A stretch of DNA of 64,000 bases from Helicobacter bilis. GTDB lineage: Bacteria; Campylobacterota; Campylobacteria; Campylobacterales; Helicobacteraceae. The stretch covers positions 1,612,001 through 1,676,000 of the forward strand of contig NZ_CP019645.1 in assembly GCF_001999985.1 (NCBI RefSeq), in the 5' to 3' direction. The notes beneath the pieces were generated by a model. The model was not told the origin of the DNA, made no database searches, and saw only the letters and a program-made list of their open reading frames with translations. Below, piece after piece: positions 55,532 to 64,000 of the stretch; within the stretch, counting starts at the first letter, position 1, and every line of letters begins with the position of its first letter. The position numbers were made by a program, and so were the translations under genes.

Positions 55532-56641
55532 ATGAAACACAAAGATACACACACCCTTACAATTTCACCGCATATATATGCCATTTTAAGTAACAATAAA
55601 AACTTACTTGCTTTTTCTGGCGGGGTAGATTCTACTGCACTTTTTTTTGTGTTAATGGAGCATAAAATAGAGTTTGATATTGCAATCATTGATTATGGCA
55701 AAAGATCTCAAAGTAAAGATGAAGTGCTATATGCTAAAAGCCTTGCAAAGCAGTATAAAAAGCAATGCTATACACTCATTTCAGAATCTATTACAAAAGA
55801 TTTTGAACATAATGCAAGAAACATTCGCTATGACTTTTTTCATAAGCTTATAATCACGCGTGATTATCATAATCTCATTACAGCACACCACTTTGATGAT
55901 AGACTTGAGTGGTTTTTCATGCAGCTTTCATGTGGTGCTGGGCTAAACACATTGCTAGGTTTTCATGATATAACAGAACGCATGATACATAACAAAGTGT
56001 ATTATCTTGTGCGACCATTTATCACTTACACAAAGCAAGAGATTCTAAACTACAATCACACAAATAATATTAAATACTTCATTGATACAAGCAATAGCGA
56101 TATAAGCTATAAACGCAATCTATTTAGACAGCAGCTTTCTGGGCTAATGAATAGGGATTTTGTAAATGGTATCAAAAAAAGCTTTGTGTATTTAGAGAAA
56201 GAGAGGGCTAGGCTTTATCCGCATGTGATGGTATGTGTAGATTATAATCTTTTTATATGTAAAAGTCATATACACGAGATTCACACGATAGATATGCTTA
56301 CAAAGCGACTTGGCTACATTATGAGTGGCAAACAAAAAGATGAGTTGCAACATACACTTTTAAAAAATGGGGCGTGTGTCATGGGTGGCAAAATTGTAAT
56401 TGCAAAGAATGAATCTTTTATATTTGTAGGCATTGAGATTAGATGGCTTATAAAGGCATTTTTAGAGAAAAGAAGGGAAAAATATATACAACTACCTTGC
56501 AATATAAAGCATTTATATAATTTAATACAAAAAGATTCTATAAAGATTCCAAAACAAGAGAGAGAGAAATATAGAATCCAAAATATCCCCCCTAAGATAC
56601 GCCCACTGCTTTATATAAACAGCCTTGATATTTGGGGGTAA
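55532..56641 (+). CDS. tilS: tRNA(Ile)-lysidine synthase TilS
   Basis: 369 residues. The PP-loop SGGVDS (29-34) binds ATP. The TilS-specific ITAHHFDDRLEWFFMQLSCG and TSNSDISYKRNLFRQQL segments are present, and the smaller substrate-binding domain is shorter than in E. coli. It converts C34 of tRNA-Ile2 to lysidine so that AUA is read as Ile. Its likely substrate tRNA is at 12227-12303 in the same window. Confidence 0.93.
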   Translation: MKHKDTHTLTISPHIYAILSNNKNLLAFSGGVDSTALFFVLMEHKIEFDIAIIDYGKRSQSKDEVLYAKSLAKQYKKQCYTLISESITKDFEHNARNIRYDFFHKLIITRDYHNLITAHHFDDRLEWFFMQLSCGAGLNTLLGFHDITERMIHNKVYYLVRPFITYTKQEILNYNHTNNIKYFIDTSNSDISYKRNLFRQQLSGLMNRDFVNGIKKSFVYLEKERARLYPHVMVCVDYNLFICKSHIHEIHTIDMLTKRLGYIMSGKQKDELQHTLLKNGACVMGGKIVIAKNESFIFVGIEIRWLIKAFLEKRREKYIQLPCNIKHLYNLIQKDSIKIPKQEREKYRIQNIPPKIRPLLYINSLDIWG

Positions 56642-56714
56642 TTTATAGGCTATTATTTAAACCTTATTGTTACTTGGCTACAATACGCTTCATTATTTTA
56701 TGTAAGGAAAAGCA

Positions 56715-58262
56715 ATGACACAAAAATACGCACTTTTGAGTGTGAGTGATAAGACTGATATTATCCCTTTTGCTAAGGGGCTAATAGAGCTAGGCTATAA
56801 GATTCTAAGCACAGGTGGGACTCTAAAAGTCTTACAAGAAAATGGTATTGAATCTATTGAAGTGAGTAGCTATACACAGAGTGAGGAAATGTTTGATGGC
56901 AGAGTAAAGACACTGCACCCAAAGATTCATGGCGGAATACTGCATAGACGAGATAATAAAGAAGACAAACTAACCGCAGAAAAACATGGAATCTTTAATA
57001 TATCCCTTGTATGTGTGAATCTCTATCCATTTAAAGCAACGATAGAAAAGACAGATTGCTTTGATACAATCATTGAGAATATAGACATTGGCGGTCCCAG
57101 CATGATACGCGCAGCAGCTAAGAACTTTCAGCATGTAATAGTCGTTGTAGATTCTAAGGATTATAGCTATATTTTAGAGAATCTAAAAAGTAATAATACG
57201 CTAGAGTTTCGCAGAAATTTAATGATAAAAGCCTTTAGTCATACCGCTGAGTATGACTGCATGATAGCAAACTATATGTCTAGTCGCTTTTGTGATGGCT
57301 TTGGAGATTCTGTATTTATCACTGGTAAAAAAGTCATGGATACGAACTACGGGGAGAATCCGCATCAAAAAGGCAGTCTCTATGAATACAATGAGTTTTA
57401 CTCAAAGCATTTTAAAAGCTTAAAAGGCGTGGCAAGTTTTAATAATCTCACCGATATGAATGCGGCTATAAAAATCGCTAGTGCGTTTGGTGATAAAGAT
57501 TGCGTATGTGTTGTAAAACATGGGAATCCTTGTGGTTTTAGTCTCAAAGACAATCTTATAGAATCTTATCGCCATGCCCTGCAATGTGATAGTGTGAGTG
57601 CGTATGGTGGTGTTGTAGCGATTAATGGTGTGCTAGATGTAGAGCTTTCTAAAGAGATTCTAAAAAGCTATATTGAAGTCGTTGTAGCAAGTCATGTAAC
57701 CCCTGAAGCCTTAGAATCTTTTAGTCATAAAAAGCGGATTAAAATCTTTACTTGCAGTAATGCGGAGAATAGCCGCCTTTATTTTCCACGAGATACATGG
57801 GATTTTAAACATATTGAGGGTGGTTTTGTGTATCAAAATAGCGATTTTATCACACCAAATGAAGTGAGAGATTCTAAATGCGTGAGTAAAGCAAAGGCTA
57901 CACAAGCCCAAATGCTTGATTTAGAAATCGCCTATAAAGTCGCAAGTCTTACAAAGTCAAACTGCGTAACTTATGTAAAAGATGGCAGCCTTGTCGCCAT
58001 TGGCATGGGTATGACAAGCCGCGTTGATGCAAGTCATGCAGCCATTAAAAAGGCTGGAGAAATGGGGCTAGATTTAAAGGGCTGTGTGCTTGCAAGTGAA
58101 GCATTTTTCCCTTTTAAGGATAGCATAGAACTTGCCGCAAGTGTGGGAGTAAGTGCAGTTATTGAGCCGGGTGGAAGTATAAGAGATGATGAGGTGATAC
58201 AAGAAGCAGATAAACATAATATCGCACTTTATTTTTCTGGCAAAAGACATTTTTTGCATTAG
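56715..58262 (+). CDS. purH: Bifunctional AICAR transformylase / IMP cyclohydrolase
   Basis: 515 residues. The N-terminal MGS-like cyclohydrolase part has [26 protein letters not shown] and [17 protein letters not shown]. The transformylase part has the active-site [10 protein letters not shown] and [12 protein letters not shown]. It does the last two steps of IMP synthesis. AAGGAAAA lies before the ATG, and TACAAT (56679-56684) is a plausible -10 box. Length and motifs are normal. Confidence 0.97.
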   Translation: MTQKYALLSVSDKTDIIPFAKGLIELGYKILSTGGTLKVLQENGIESIEVSSYTQSEEMFDGRVKTLHPKIHGGILHRRDNKEDKLTAEKHGIFNISLVCVNLYPFKATIEKTDCFDTIIENIDIGGPSMIRAAAKNFQHVIVVVDSKDYSYILENLKSNNTLEFRRNLMIKAFSHTAEYDCMIANYMSSRFCDGFGDSVFITGKKVMDTNYGENPHQKGSLYEYNEFYSKHFKSLKGVASFNNLTDMNAAIKIASAFGDKDCVCVVKHGNPCGFSLKDNLIESYRHALQCDSVSAYGGVVAINGVLDVELSKEILKSYIEVVVASHVTPEALESFSHKKRIKIFTCSNAENSRLYFPRDTWDFKHIEGGFVYQNSDFITPNEVRDSKCVSKAKATQAQMLDLEIAYKVASLTKSNCVTYVKDGSLVAIGMGMTSRVDASHAAIKKAGEMGLDLKGCVLASEAFFPFKDSIELAASVGVSAVIEPGGSIRDDEVIQEADKHNIALYFSGKRHFLH

Positions 58263-58571
58263 CATTAATATCGCTTGGATATACCTAGTAGTCCATACGC
58301 TTAGAATATGATTTTACTGCAAGTAGAAACGGAATTTTATCGATAGATATTTTTTCATGTAGCTTATGTTGTTTTCATGGTTTTTATGTTTGTTCTTAAA
58401 TGATCGCATACAATGCAAGAATTTATAAAAACCAAAACCACATTGCACACAAGTCTTGTGTTTGTCTATAGAAATATAAATCTGTATTAGCACAAGTGCA
58501 GGTGAAGAGAAACCGCAACAAAAAACCACAGCCCTATATTTCCAAACACATAGAATATGGCGGAATCTTAT
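58263..58571. other. 309-bp gap between purH and the RND pump
   Basis: The flanking genes converge. No gene or clear terminator was recognised. Confidence 0.5.
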
Positions 58572-61500
58572 TTAACTTTCTTGCTCTTTTCTCTTATTAA
58601 GCCATTCATTTAGTCTTGCTACATAACTCCAAAAAAGCGGAATGAAAAATATGGCGATAAAAGTTGCTGCCATCATACCACCAATAACACCTGTGCCGAT
58701 AGCATGTCTGCTTGCACTTCCAGCCCCGCTACTTAAAGCCAGAGGCAATACGCCAATACTAAATGCTAAAGAAGTCATAATGATAGGGCGAAATCTAAGC
58801 TTTGCCGCACCTATGGCAGATTCTATAATGCCCTTTCCTTCTCTTTCATGTAAATGCTGTGCGAACTCCACAATTAAGATCGCATTTTTAGCCGATAAAG
58901 CGATAAGCATAACAAGCCCGATTTGAAAATATATGTCATTATCAAGCCCACGCAAAGTGGTCGCAAGGACTGCACCAAAAACTGCAAAAGGTACTGCAGT
59001 AAGCACTGATAAAGGCATAAGCCACCGCTCATATTGCGCACATAGAATGAGAAACACAAAAATAAGTCCAAACACAAAGGCAATAGTCCCTGTGCCACTT
59101 GCATTTTTTTCTTGATAGCTTGAGCCTGAATAGGCTATTGTATAGCCCTGCGGTAATACTTCTTTTGCTACTTCCTCAATAGCCCTTAAAGCATCGCCAC
59201 TTGAGTAGTCTCCCTTTGCTTGTCCTGTGATTTTCGCACTCATAAAGAGATTGAATCTATCTACAATGTCTGCCCCTGTAACGCGTTCAAACTCCACTAA
59301 AGAACTCACTGGGACCAGATCACCCTTATTTGATTTTACAAATACGCGACTTAAATCTTCTGGTGATTTTCTAAATTCGCTTTCAGCTTGGATATTCACC
59401 TGATATGTTTTCCCATAAAGGTTAAAGTCATTGACATAATATTGCCCAAAAACGCTTTGCATAGTTGTGAAAACATCGCTTACATTCACACCCATAGACT
59501 TTGCCTTTTCTCTATCAAGGGTGATGAAGTATTGCGGAATATTTGGATTAAACATGCTATTTACGCGTGTAAGCTCTGGTCTTTGATTTGCCTTTGCAAC
59601 AATGAGATTTGTGTATTTCTCAAGGTCTTGTATTGTGCCATTATTTCTATCCTGCACATAGATTTCAAACCCACCTGCAAGGGATAAACCACTGATTGCA
59701 GGTGCGCCAAATACAATAGCATTTGCTTCAAGTTGCTTGTTTAATAAAACATAGAATTTACCTACAATACTCGCTGCACTCTGGTCTCTCTCACTCCAGT
59801 CTTTCAAGGTTGTAAAGATGATAGCCCCACTTGTCCTTGCTGCACCAGCAAGCATATCATAACCTGCAATTAAAAAGCTATAATCAATATTTGGATCTTG
59901 CTCTAAGAAAGATAATGCCTTTTTACCCTCTACAATTGTGCGTGAGAGTGAAGCAGCAGGTGGTAGCTGCAATGAAGATATTACAATGCCTTTATCTTCG
60001 CTTGGCACAAGACTTGTTGGCAGTCTCTTAAATAATCCCCAAGTAACGCCAATGATTGCAATAAAACAAAGAGATAAAAGCCCCCCTCTTCTTAAAACCC
60101 TTGCGATTTGTTTTCCAAACTTAAAGGTAAGCCAATCAAATACATCATTAAATCTTTTTACAAGATAAAAGGGCTTAGGCTCTTTTGCTTTTAAAATAGA
60201 CACACATAAAGCAGGGGTTAAAGTCAATGCAACAAAGCCAGAAATAACCACAGAAATAACAATAGTAATTGCAAACTGCTTATAAATTGCTCCCGTAAAT
60301 CCACCGATAAATGCTACTGGGATAAATACAGAACAAAGCACTAATACAATGGCTACAACAGGTCCTTGAATCTCACTCATAGCCTTTAGTGTCGCCTCTT
60401 TTACTGAATATTTTTCTCCATTTTCATTTGTCTCTGTATGCAAGATTCTCTCTACATTTTCAATCACAATAATGGCATCATCAACAACGATACCAATGGC
60501 TAGTATTAGCCCAAAAAGTGTTAAAAGATTGATTGAGAATCCAAGTGCATACATACCTGCAAATGCCCCTACAATAGACACAGGGATAGCAATAACAGGG
60601 ATAATAGTCGCACGGAAATTTTGTAAAAAGAAATACATGATAATAATAACAAGCACAATGGCTTCTGCGAATGTTTTAATCACTTCTTTGATTGAGATTT
60701 TAACAAATGTAGTCGTATCATACACATTATTATATTGCATTCCATTTGGAAAATTTTCTGCTAACTCTTCTAGCCTTTTTGCAACGCCATTTGCTACATC
60801 AAGGGCATTTGCACCCGGCTGGGCTGATATACCAAAGCCAACAGATTCTTTACCTTTAAATAGCGGACTAACGCTATAATCTTTTGCTCCAAGCTCGATT
60901 TTTGCTACATCTTTTAGACGCAAAGCGCTACCATCGGCATTTGATCGAATAATAATATTACCAAATTCATTCGCACTAATAAATCTTCCATGTGTGCTTA
61001 CAGAATAGGTAAAAGCCACTTTATCATTTAAAGGTTCTGCACCAAATGAACCCACTGCAAATTGTGAGTTTTGCTCAGAGATTACTTGTGCTACTTCGCT
61101 TGGTGAGAGATTATTTTGTGAGAGTTTATCAATGTCAAGCCAGATTCTCATAGAATAATCACGATTGCTAAAAACGATGACATCACCCACGCCCGGCACT
61201 CTTTTTAGCTCATTTACAACATTGAGTAAGGCGTAGTTTGCCACATAGGTAGAATCATGGATTGCATTATCAGAATACATAGCATAGATAGCAAGTAGTG
61301 TTGAAGATTTTTTATAGACATTTACACCTACTCTTTGCACCTCTGCAGGAAGCCTTGAGAGTGAGGACTGCACGCGGTTATTGACATTTACCATTGCCAT
61401 ATCTGCATTTGTGTCATTGCTAAAATATACACTTATGCTTACAACCCCACTTGATGATGATGAAGACTTCATATACAGCATACCCTCAACACCATTAATA

Positions 61501-61703
61501 CTATCTTCTAGCACACTTGCCACAGTGTTTGCAACAACCTCAGCACTAGCACCTGTGTATGTTGCCTGCACGACAATTTCATTTGGCACAACTTGGGGGT
61601 ATTCCTCCACCGGTAAAATATAGATAGAAATCGCACCAACAAGCGTCAGCACTATGGATAAAACCATAGCAAAAATAGGGCGATTGATACAAAACTTTGA
61701 CAT
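58572..61703 (-). CDS. RND multidrug efflux transporter (AcrB/HefC-like)
   Basis: 1043 residues from ATG 61703 (AAAGGGG upstream). Twelve membrane helices are arranged in two halves around large periplasmic loops. The proton-relay Asp pair is in GIVVDDAIIVIENVER, and FKRLPTSLVPSEDKG marks the second loop start. It pumps drugs or bile-type compounds out through an outer-membrane channel. It is encoded eleven bases after its adaptor. No TolC-type gene is in the window, so the channel is elsewhere. Transporter class is sure; the Hef name is by family only. Confidence 0.93.
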   Translation of the reverse strand: MSKFCINRPIFAMVLSIVLTLVGAISIYILPVEEYPQVVPNEIVVQATYTGASAEVVANTVASVLEDSINGVEGMLYMKSSSSSSGVVSISVYFSNDTNADMAMVNVNNRVQSSLSRLPAEVQRVGVNVYKKSSTLLAIYAMYSDNAIHDSTYVANYALLNVVNELKRVPGVGDVIVFSNRDYSMRIWLDIDKLSQNNLSPSEVAQVISEQNSQFAVGSFGAEPLNDKVAFTYSVSTHGRFISANEFGNIIIRSNADGSALRLKDVAKIELGAKDYSVSPLFKGKESVGFGISAQPGANALDVANGVAKRLEELAENFPNGMQYNNVYDTTTFVKISIKEVIKTFAEAIVLVIIIMYFFLQNFRATIIPVIAIPVSIVGAFAGMYALGFSINLLTLFGLILAIGIVVDDAIIVIENVERILHTETNENGEKYSVKEATLKAMSEIQGPVVAIVLVLCSVFIPVAFIGGFTGAIYKQFAITIVISVVISGFVALTLTPALCVSILKAKEPKPFYLVKRFNDVFDWLTFKFGKQIARVLRRGGLLSLCFIAIIGVTWGLFKRLPTSLVPSEDKGIVISSLQLPPAASLSRTIVEGKKALSFLEQDPNIDYSFLIAGYDMLAGAARTSGAIIFTTLKDWSERDQSAASIVGKFYVLLNKQLEANAIVFGAPAISGLSLAGGFEIYVQDRNNGTIQDLEKYTNLIVAKANQRPELTRVNSMFNPNIPQYFITLDREKAKSMGVNVSDVFTTMQSVFGQYYVNDFNLYGKTYQVNIQAESEFRKSPEDLSRVFVKSNKGDLVPVSSLVEFERVTGADIVDRFNLFMSAKITGQAKGDYSSGDALRAIEEVAKEVLPQGYTIAYSGSSYQEKNASGTGTIAFVFGLIFVFLILCAQYERWLMPLSVLTAVPFAVFGAVLATTLRGLDNDIYFQIGLVMLIALSAKNAILIVEFAQHLHEREGKGIIESAIGAAKLRFRPIIMTSLAFSIGVLPLALSSGAGSASRHAIGTGVIGGMMAATFIAIFFIPLFWSYVARLNEWLNKRKEQES

Positions 61704-61713
61704 CAAATCCCCT

Positions 61714-63075
61714 TTATCCGTATATAGAATCTGCTTTACTAGATTCTATATACTTGTCATATTGAGCCTTTGAAAAAGGCGAAATATCTTGTTGAGATTC
61801 TATCTTGGATATTCTGCTATGTTTAACATGATAAGTCGAAGTAGATTCTATATTATGCTGCATAAAACTCATGCTTTTTGTATCTTTAGAATCTTGTGAG
61901 GTTGCATTAACAGGCATAGTTGGGCGGATTTTTGATAATTGATTGATGATGAGTGAATCGCCATTTTTAAGCCCATCAAGGATTAAGACTTCATTATTTG
62001 GCAGATTCTGTCCTAGCGTTACCCTTGCTATCTCTGCTTTATTGTCCTTTGCGATAAATACATAGCTTCCATCTTTATCTTGCAAAAGGGCGCTTTGTGG
62101 TATTGTGATGGCATTTTGTGCTTCAAAGCCTTTTAGTCTCACACGCATAAATTCATTTGGTATAAGTTTGTGTTCATCATTATCCACAATCGCCCTTGCC
62201 TTGATTGTAGCTGTTTGTGAATCTAGCACACTATCGATAAAATCTAGTTTGCCCATTTTGCTATACGCTTTGCCATTACCTAACACAAACTCAACTTGTA
62301 TGCTACTATCCTCCAACCCTCTCATAAAGTAATAATCTCTGCTAGGGATAGAAAACTCCGCATAAATCGGGCTTAACTGCGTAATAGTCGTCAATACATC
62401 TTGACCGCTTGTGCCGACAAGATTCCCAACATCATATTTTCGCATACCAGCCCTACCGCTAATACTTGCTACCACATCAGTATAACCTAAATCAATCTTA
62501 GCATCTTCAAGGGCTGCTTTTGTATTTGCTAGATTCGCTTGGGCTTGTAAGTAATTTGCCCTTGAAGTGTCATATTGGTCTATCGTATATACGCCCTGCT
62601 TATACAAGCTTTCCACTCTTTTCCAGTCGCGATTTGCTTTTACAAAGCTTGCCTCTGCGGAATGATATTGTGCCTTTGCTTGATTCACCTTTGCTTGATA
62701 GCGTGCTGAGTCAATCTTAAAGAGTAACTGCCCCTCTTCTACAATATCACCCTCTGTGAAATTCTTTGTTAAAAGTGTGCCTTGCACCCTTGCATATACA
62801 TTTACACTTTGGATACTTTTTAGTCGTGCTGGATACTCAAAGTTTAAAGCTACATTTTTTGATTCTATATTTTTTACTTGGACTTGCAGGGCTTGGACTT
62901 CTTGTGCTTGTTGTGTAGAATCCTTGCAGCCTATAAACATTACAAGCACAATCACACAGAAAATCATAAATGAGAATTGAGAATCTTTCATTGGGTTAGC
63001 TTTTGTGATTTTGTATCTTGCTTGTGTGTAAAAAACATAGCATAGCTGCATGTATGATTGTATGCCTTTTTGCAT
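61714..63075 (-). CDS. RND efflux adaptor lipoprotein (AcrA/HefB-like)
   Basis: 453 residues from ATG 63075, which has AAGGAG eight bases upstream. An inner ATG at 62991 would give a more typical lipoprotein signal (lipobox FIGC at Cys50 of the long form) but lacks a ribosome site. The lipoyl/barrel parts VNVYARVQGTLL and EGDIVEEGQLLFKID, the coiled-coil hairpin YHSAEASFVKANRDW and the GSYVFIAKDNKAEIARV region are all typical. It links pump and outer-membrane channel. About 70 residues of unusual C-terminal tail include palindromic-element copy 4. Confidence 0.9.
   Translation of the reverse strand: MQKGIQSYMQLCYVFYTQARYKITKANPMKDSQFSFMIFCVIVLVMFIGCKDSTQQAQEVQALQVQVKNIESKNVALNFEYPARLKSIQSVNVYARVQGTLLTKNFTEGDIVEEGQLLFKIDSARYQAKVNQAKAQYHSAEASFVKANRDWKRVESLYKQGVYTIDQYDTSRANYLQAQANLANTKAALEDAKIDLGYTDVVASISGRAGMRKYDVGNLVGTSGQDVLTTITQLSPIYAEFSIPSRDYYFMRGLEDSSIQVEFVLGNGKAYSKMGKLDFIDSVLDSQTATIKARAIVDNDEHKLIPNEFMRVRLKGFEAQNAITIPQSALLQDKDGSYVFIAKDNKAEIARVTLGQNLPNNEVLILDGLKNGDSLIINQLSKIRPTMPVNATSQDSKDTKSMSFMQHNIESTSTYHVKHSRISKIESQQDISPFSKAQYDKYIESSKADSIYG
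61754..61834 (-). repeat. In-frame palindromic element, copy 4 (in efflux adaptor)
   Basis: 81 bp. TTGTCATATTGAG (61754-61766) is an exact match to the pldA copy; the other end (TTAACATGATAA) is degenerate. On the coding strand it encodes YHVKHSRISKIESQQDIS and AQYDKYIES, aligning along its length with the peptides in PldA, Der and PabB. Confidence 0.7.
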
Positions 63076-63516
63076 AATCGTTCTCCTTGTTTATAAATGC
63101 CTTAATTATCATTTCAATAAAAGACTTTAGATTCTAGCTTGATTTTGTAAATATTTGCGTAGCAAATAATTCTTTTTTGCATACTTTTTAATTTTTTATT
63201 TAGAATCTAGCAAGGCATTTTTATACAAGTATTTCAAAATATGGAACTTTTGCTTGAATAAACACATATCAAAATACACTCTTAGTTTTTAGAATAATAA
63301 AAATATCAGTAAATATGTAGTCATTTATGGAATCTGAATCTTATGTTAATAGCTAGATTTTATGCCTAGTGTGGCAAACTTGCATACAATCTTACATACC
63401 TTAAGAGTCTGGTAAAATATAAGAACTATAGGAAAATATGCTAAAGTCACAATTTCATTTTTTCACTTTAGAATCTTTACTATTTTATATGGCAAAATAT
63501 GGCAAAAGGGGAATTT
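63076..63516. promoter_or_regulatory. Divergent control region, RND pump / MORN-type gene
   Basis: 441 bp without a gene. TATTTGC (63152-63158) pairs with GCAAATA (63162-63168) over a three-base loop, followed on the plus strand by ATTCTTTTTT; this may be a terminator or a repressor site near the pump promoter. ATATGGCAAA is duplicated in tandem (63487-63506) just before the ribosome site of the right-edge gene. No linked regulator gene is present. Confidence 0.4.
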
Positions 63517-64000
63517 ATGAGAGTTTTATTTACTAGCACATTTTTTGGCATTTCGCTTTTATATGCAAATCTATACGCAAAGTATTGAATGAATGTGTCA
63601 GTGATACGCATAGACAAAGAGGCTGCATTGAGAAAATGTATTGGTCGACAGAAATTGGTGAGAGTGCTATTGTAAGATTTAAATTGCCTTATCGTAACGG
63701 CAAAAGAGAGGGATTATATCAATACTTTAATGAGAGTGGAAATCTTGATATTGAGGTATTATACAAAAATGATAAAAAATGGTTTAGAAATAATCACATA
63801 GTTCAAATAGATGAGAAGGCTCTAGTTCTGAGACACCATATAAAGATGGTAAAAAACATGGTATAGAAAAAGTGTATAGTGTTGATTATATAAGGACGCT
63901 GGTTGGGGAAGGCATACTTATCCATGAAACCCCTTATATAGACGATAAGCAACACGGCATGGAAAAAGAGTATTATGAAGAAAATGGAAAGATACGCAGT
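63517..64000 (+). pseudogene. Frameshifted MORN/YwqK-type secreted protein (runs off window)
   Basis: ATG 63517 follows AAAAGGGG and opens a signal peptide (MRVLFTSTFFGISLLYANLY), but the frame stops at 63586-63588. Adding one base near 63580 would restore AKVLNEC and the mature part, which continues in another frame to about 63815 (LPYRNGKREGLYQYFNESG). A second one-base change near 63815 leads to ETPYKDGKKHG and ETPYIDDKQHGMEKEYYEENG, open to the window end. It is paralogous to the left-edge gene. It looks inactivated, although slippage-based switching or sequencing error cannot be ruled out. Confidence 0.7.

Noticed and set aside
61381-61623. Plus-strand frames opposite the RND pump
   Set aside because: They are shadows of a clear 1043-residue transporter on the minus strand.

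Overview
The window looks like chromosomal DNA of a low-GC Campylobacterota species, most likely a Helicobacter of the enterohepatic type. This rests on several gene families typical of that genus: an FqrB-type flavodoxin reductase, MqnA of the futalosine menaquinone route, cysteine-rich Sel1 (Hcp-like) proteins, FlgH, a HefBC-like RND pump and the smpB-exbB-exbD order. The species cannot be named from the sequence alone. No prophage, insertion sequence, CRISPR array or rRNA is visible.

Layout. 1-8.6 kb: a MORN-type repeat protein cut by the left edge, a metallophosphoesterase, phospholipase A (pldA), two small outer-membrane proteins, an enlarged Der GTPase and a chemoreceptor. 9-19.9 kb: thrC, a LolD-like ATPase, a lipoprotein, a CAU-anticodon tRNA (probably Ile2), the ccoS-fqrB pair, an HD protein, a tolQ-tolR-tolA operon without tolB/pal, yqeY and flgH. 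20-29 kb: a decayed stretch, lepA, a minus-strand pxpA-BCCP-biotin carboxylase-pxpB-pxpC cluster, and an ABC exporter pair. 29-41 kb: a long minus-strand run (two Sel1 proteins, an outer-membrane protein, mqnA, a kinase/phosphatase/ligase-like protein, pabB), then ribF-tlyA-EI24. 41-48.5 kb: two tiny membrane proteins, a periplasmic PPIase, and a tight operon of smpB-exbB-exbD-(GIY-YIG/adenine methyltransferase)-ligA, followed by gmhB. 48.8-58 kb: a large unrecognised protein, two very small basic proteins, ftsY with a thioredoxin-like lipoprotein, luxS-queF, tilS and purH. 58.5-64 kb: an RND efflux pump, then a frameshifted second MORN-type gene at the right edge.

The main unusual signals are these. 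(1) A 75-87 bp imperfect palindromic element lies inside four unrelated protein genes (pldA, der, pabB and the efflux adaptor). It is always in the same reading frame, its length is always a multiple of three, and it encodes a related peptide each time. (2) The heptamer AGAWTCT (AGATTCT/AGAATCT, which contains GANTC) is extremely frequent throughout. It builds DS/ES-rich inserts in enzymes and clusters in gaps. (3) Slippage-prone tracts sit in front of genes: T13 abutting a -10 box, and two TA runs. (4) A GIY-YIG-like domain is fused to an EcoRI-family methyltransferase. (5) The pxp cluster carries all the parts of a split urea-carboxylase-like enzyme.
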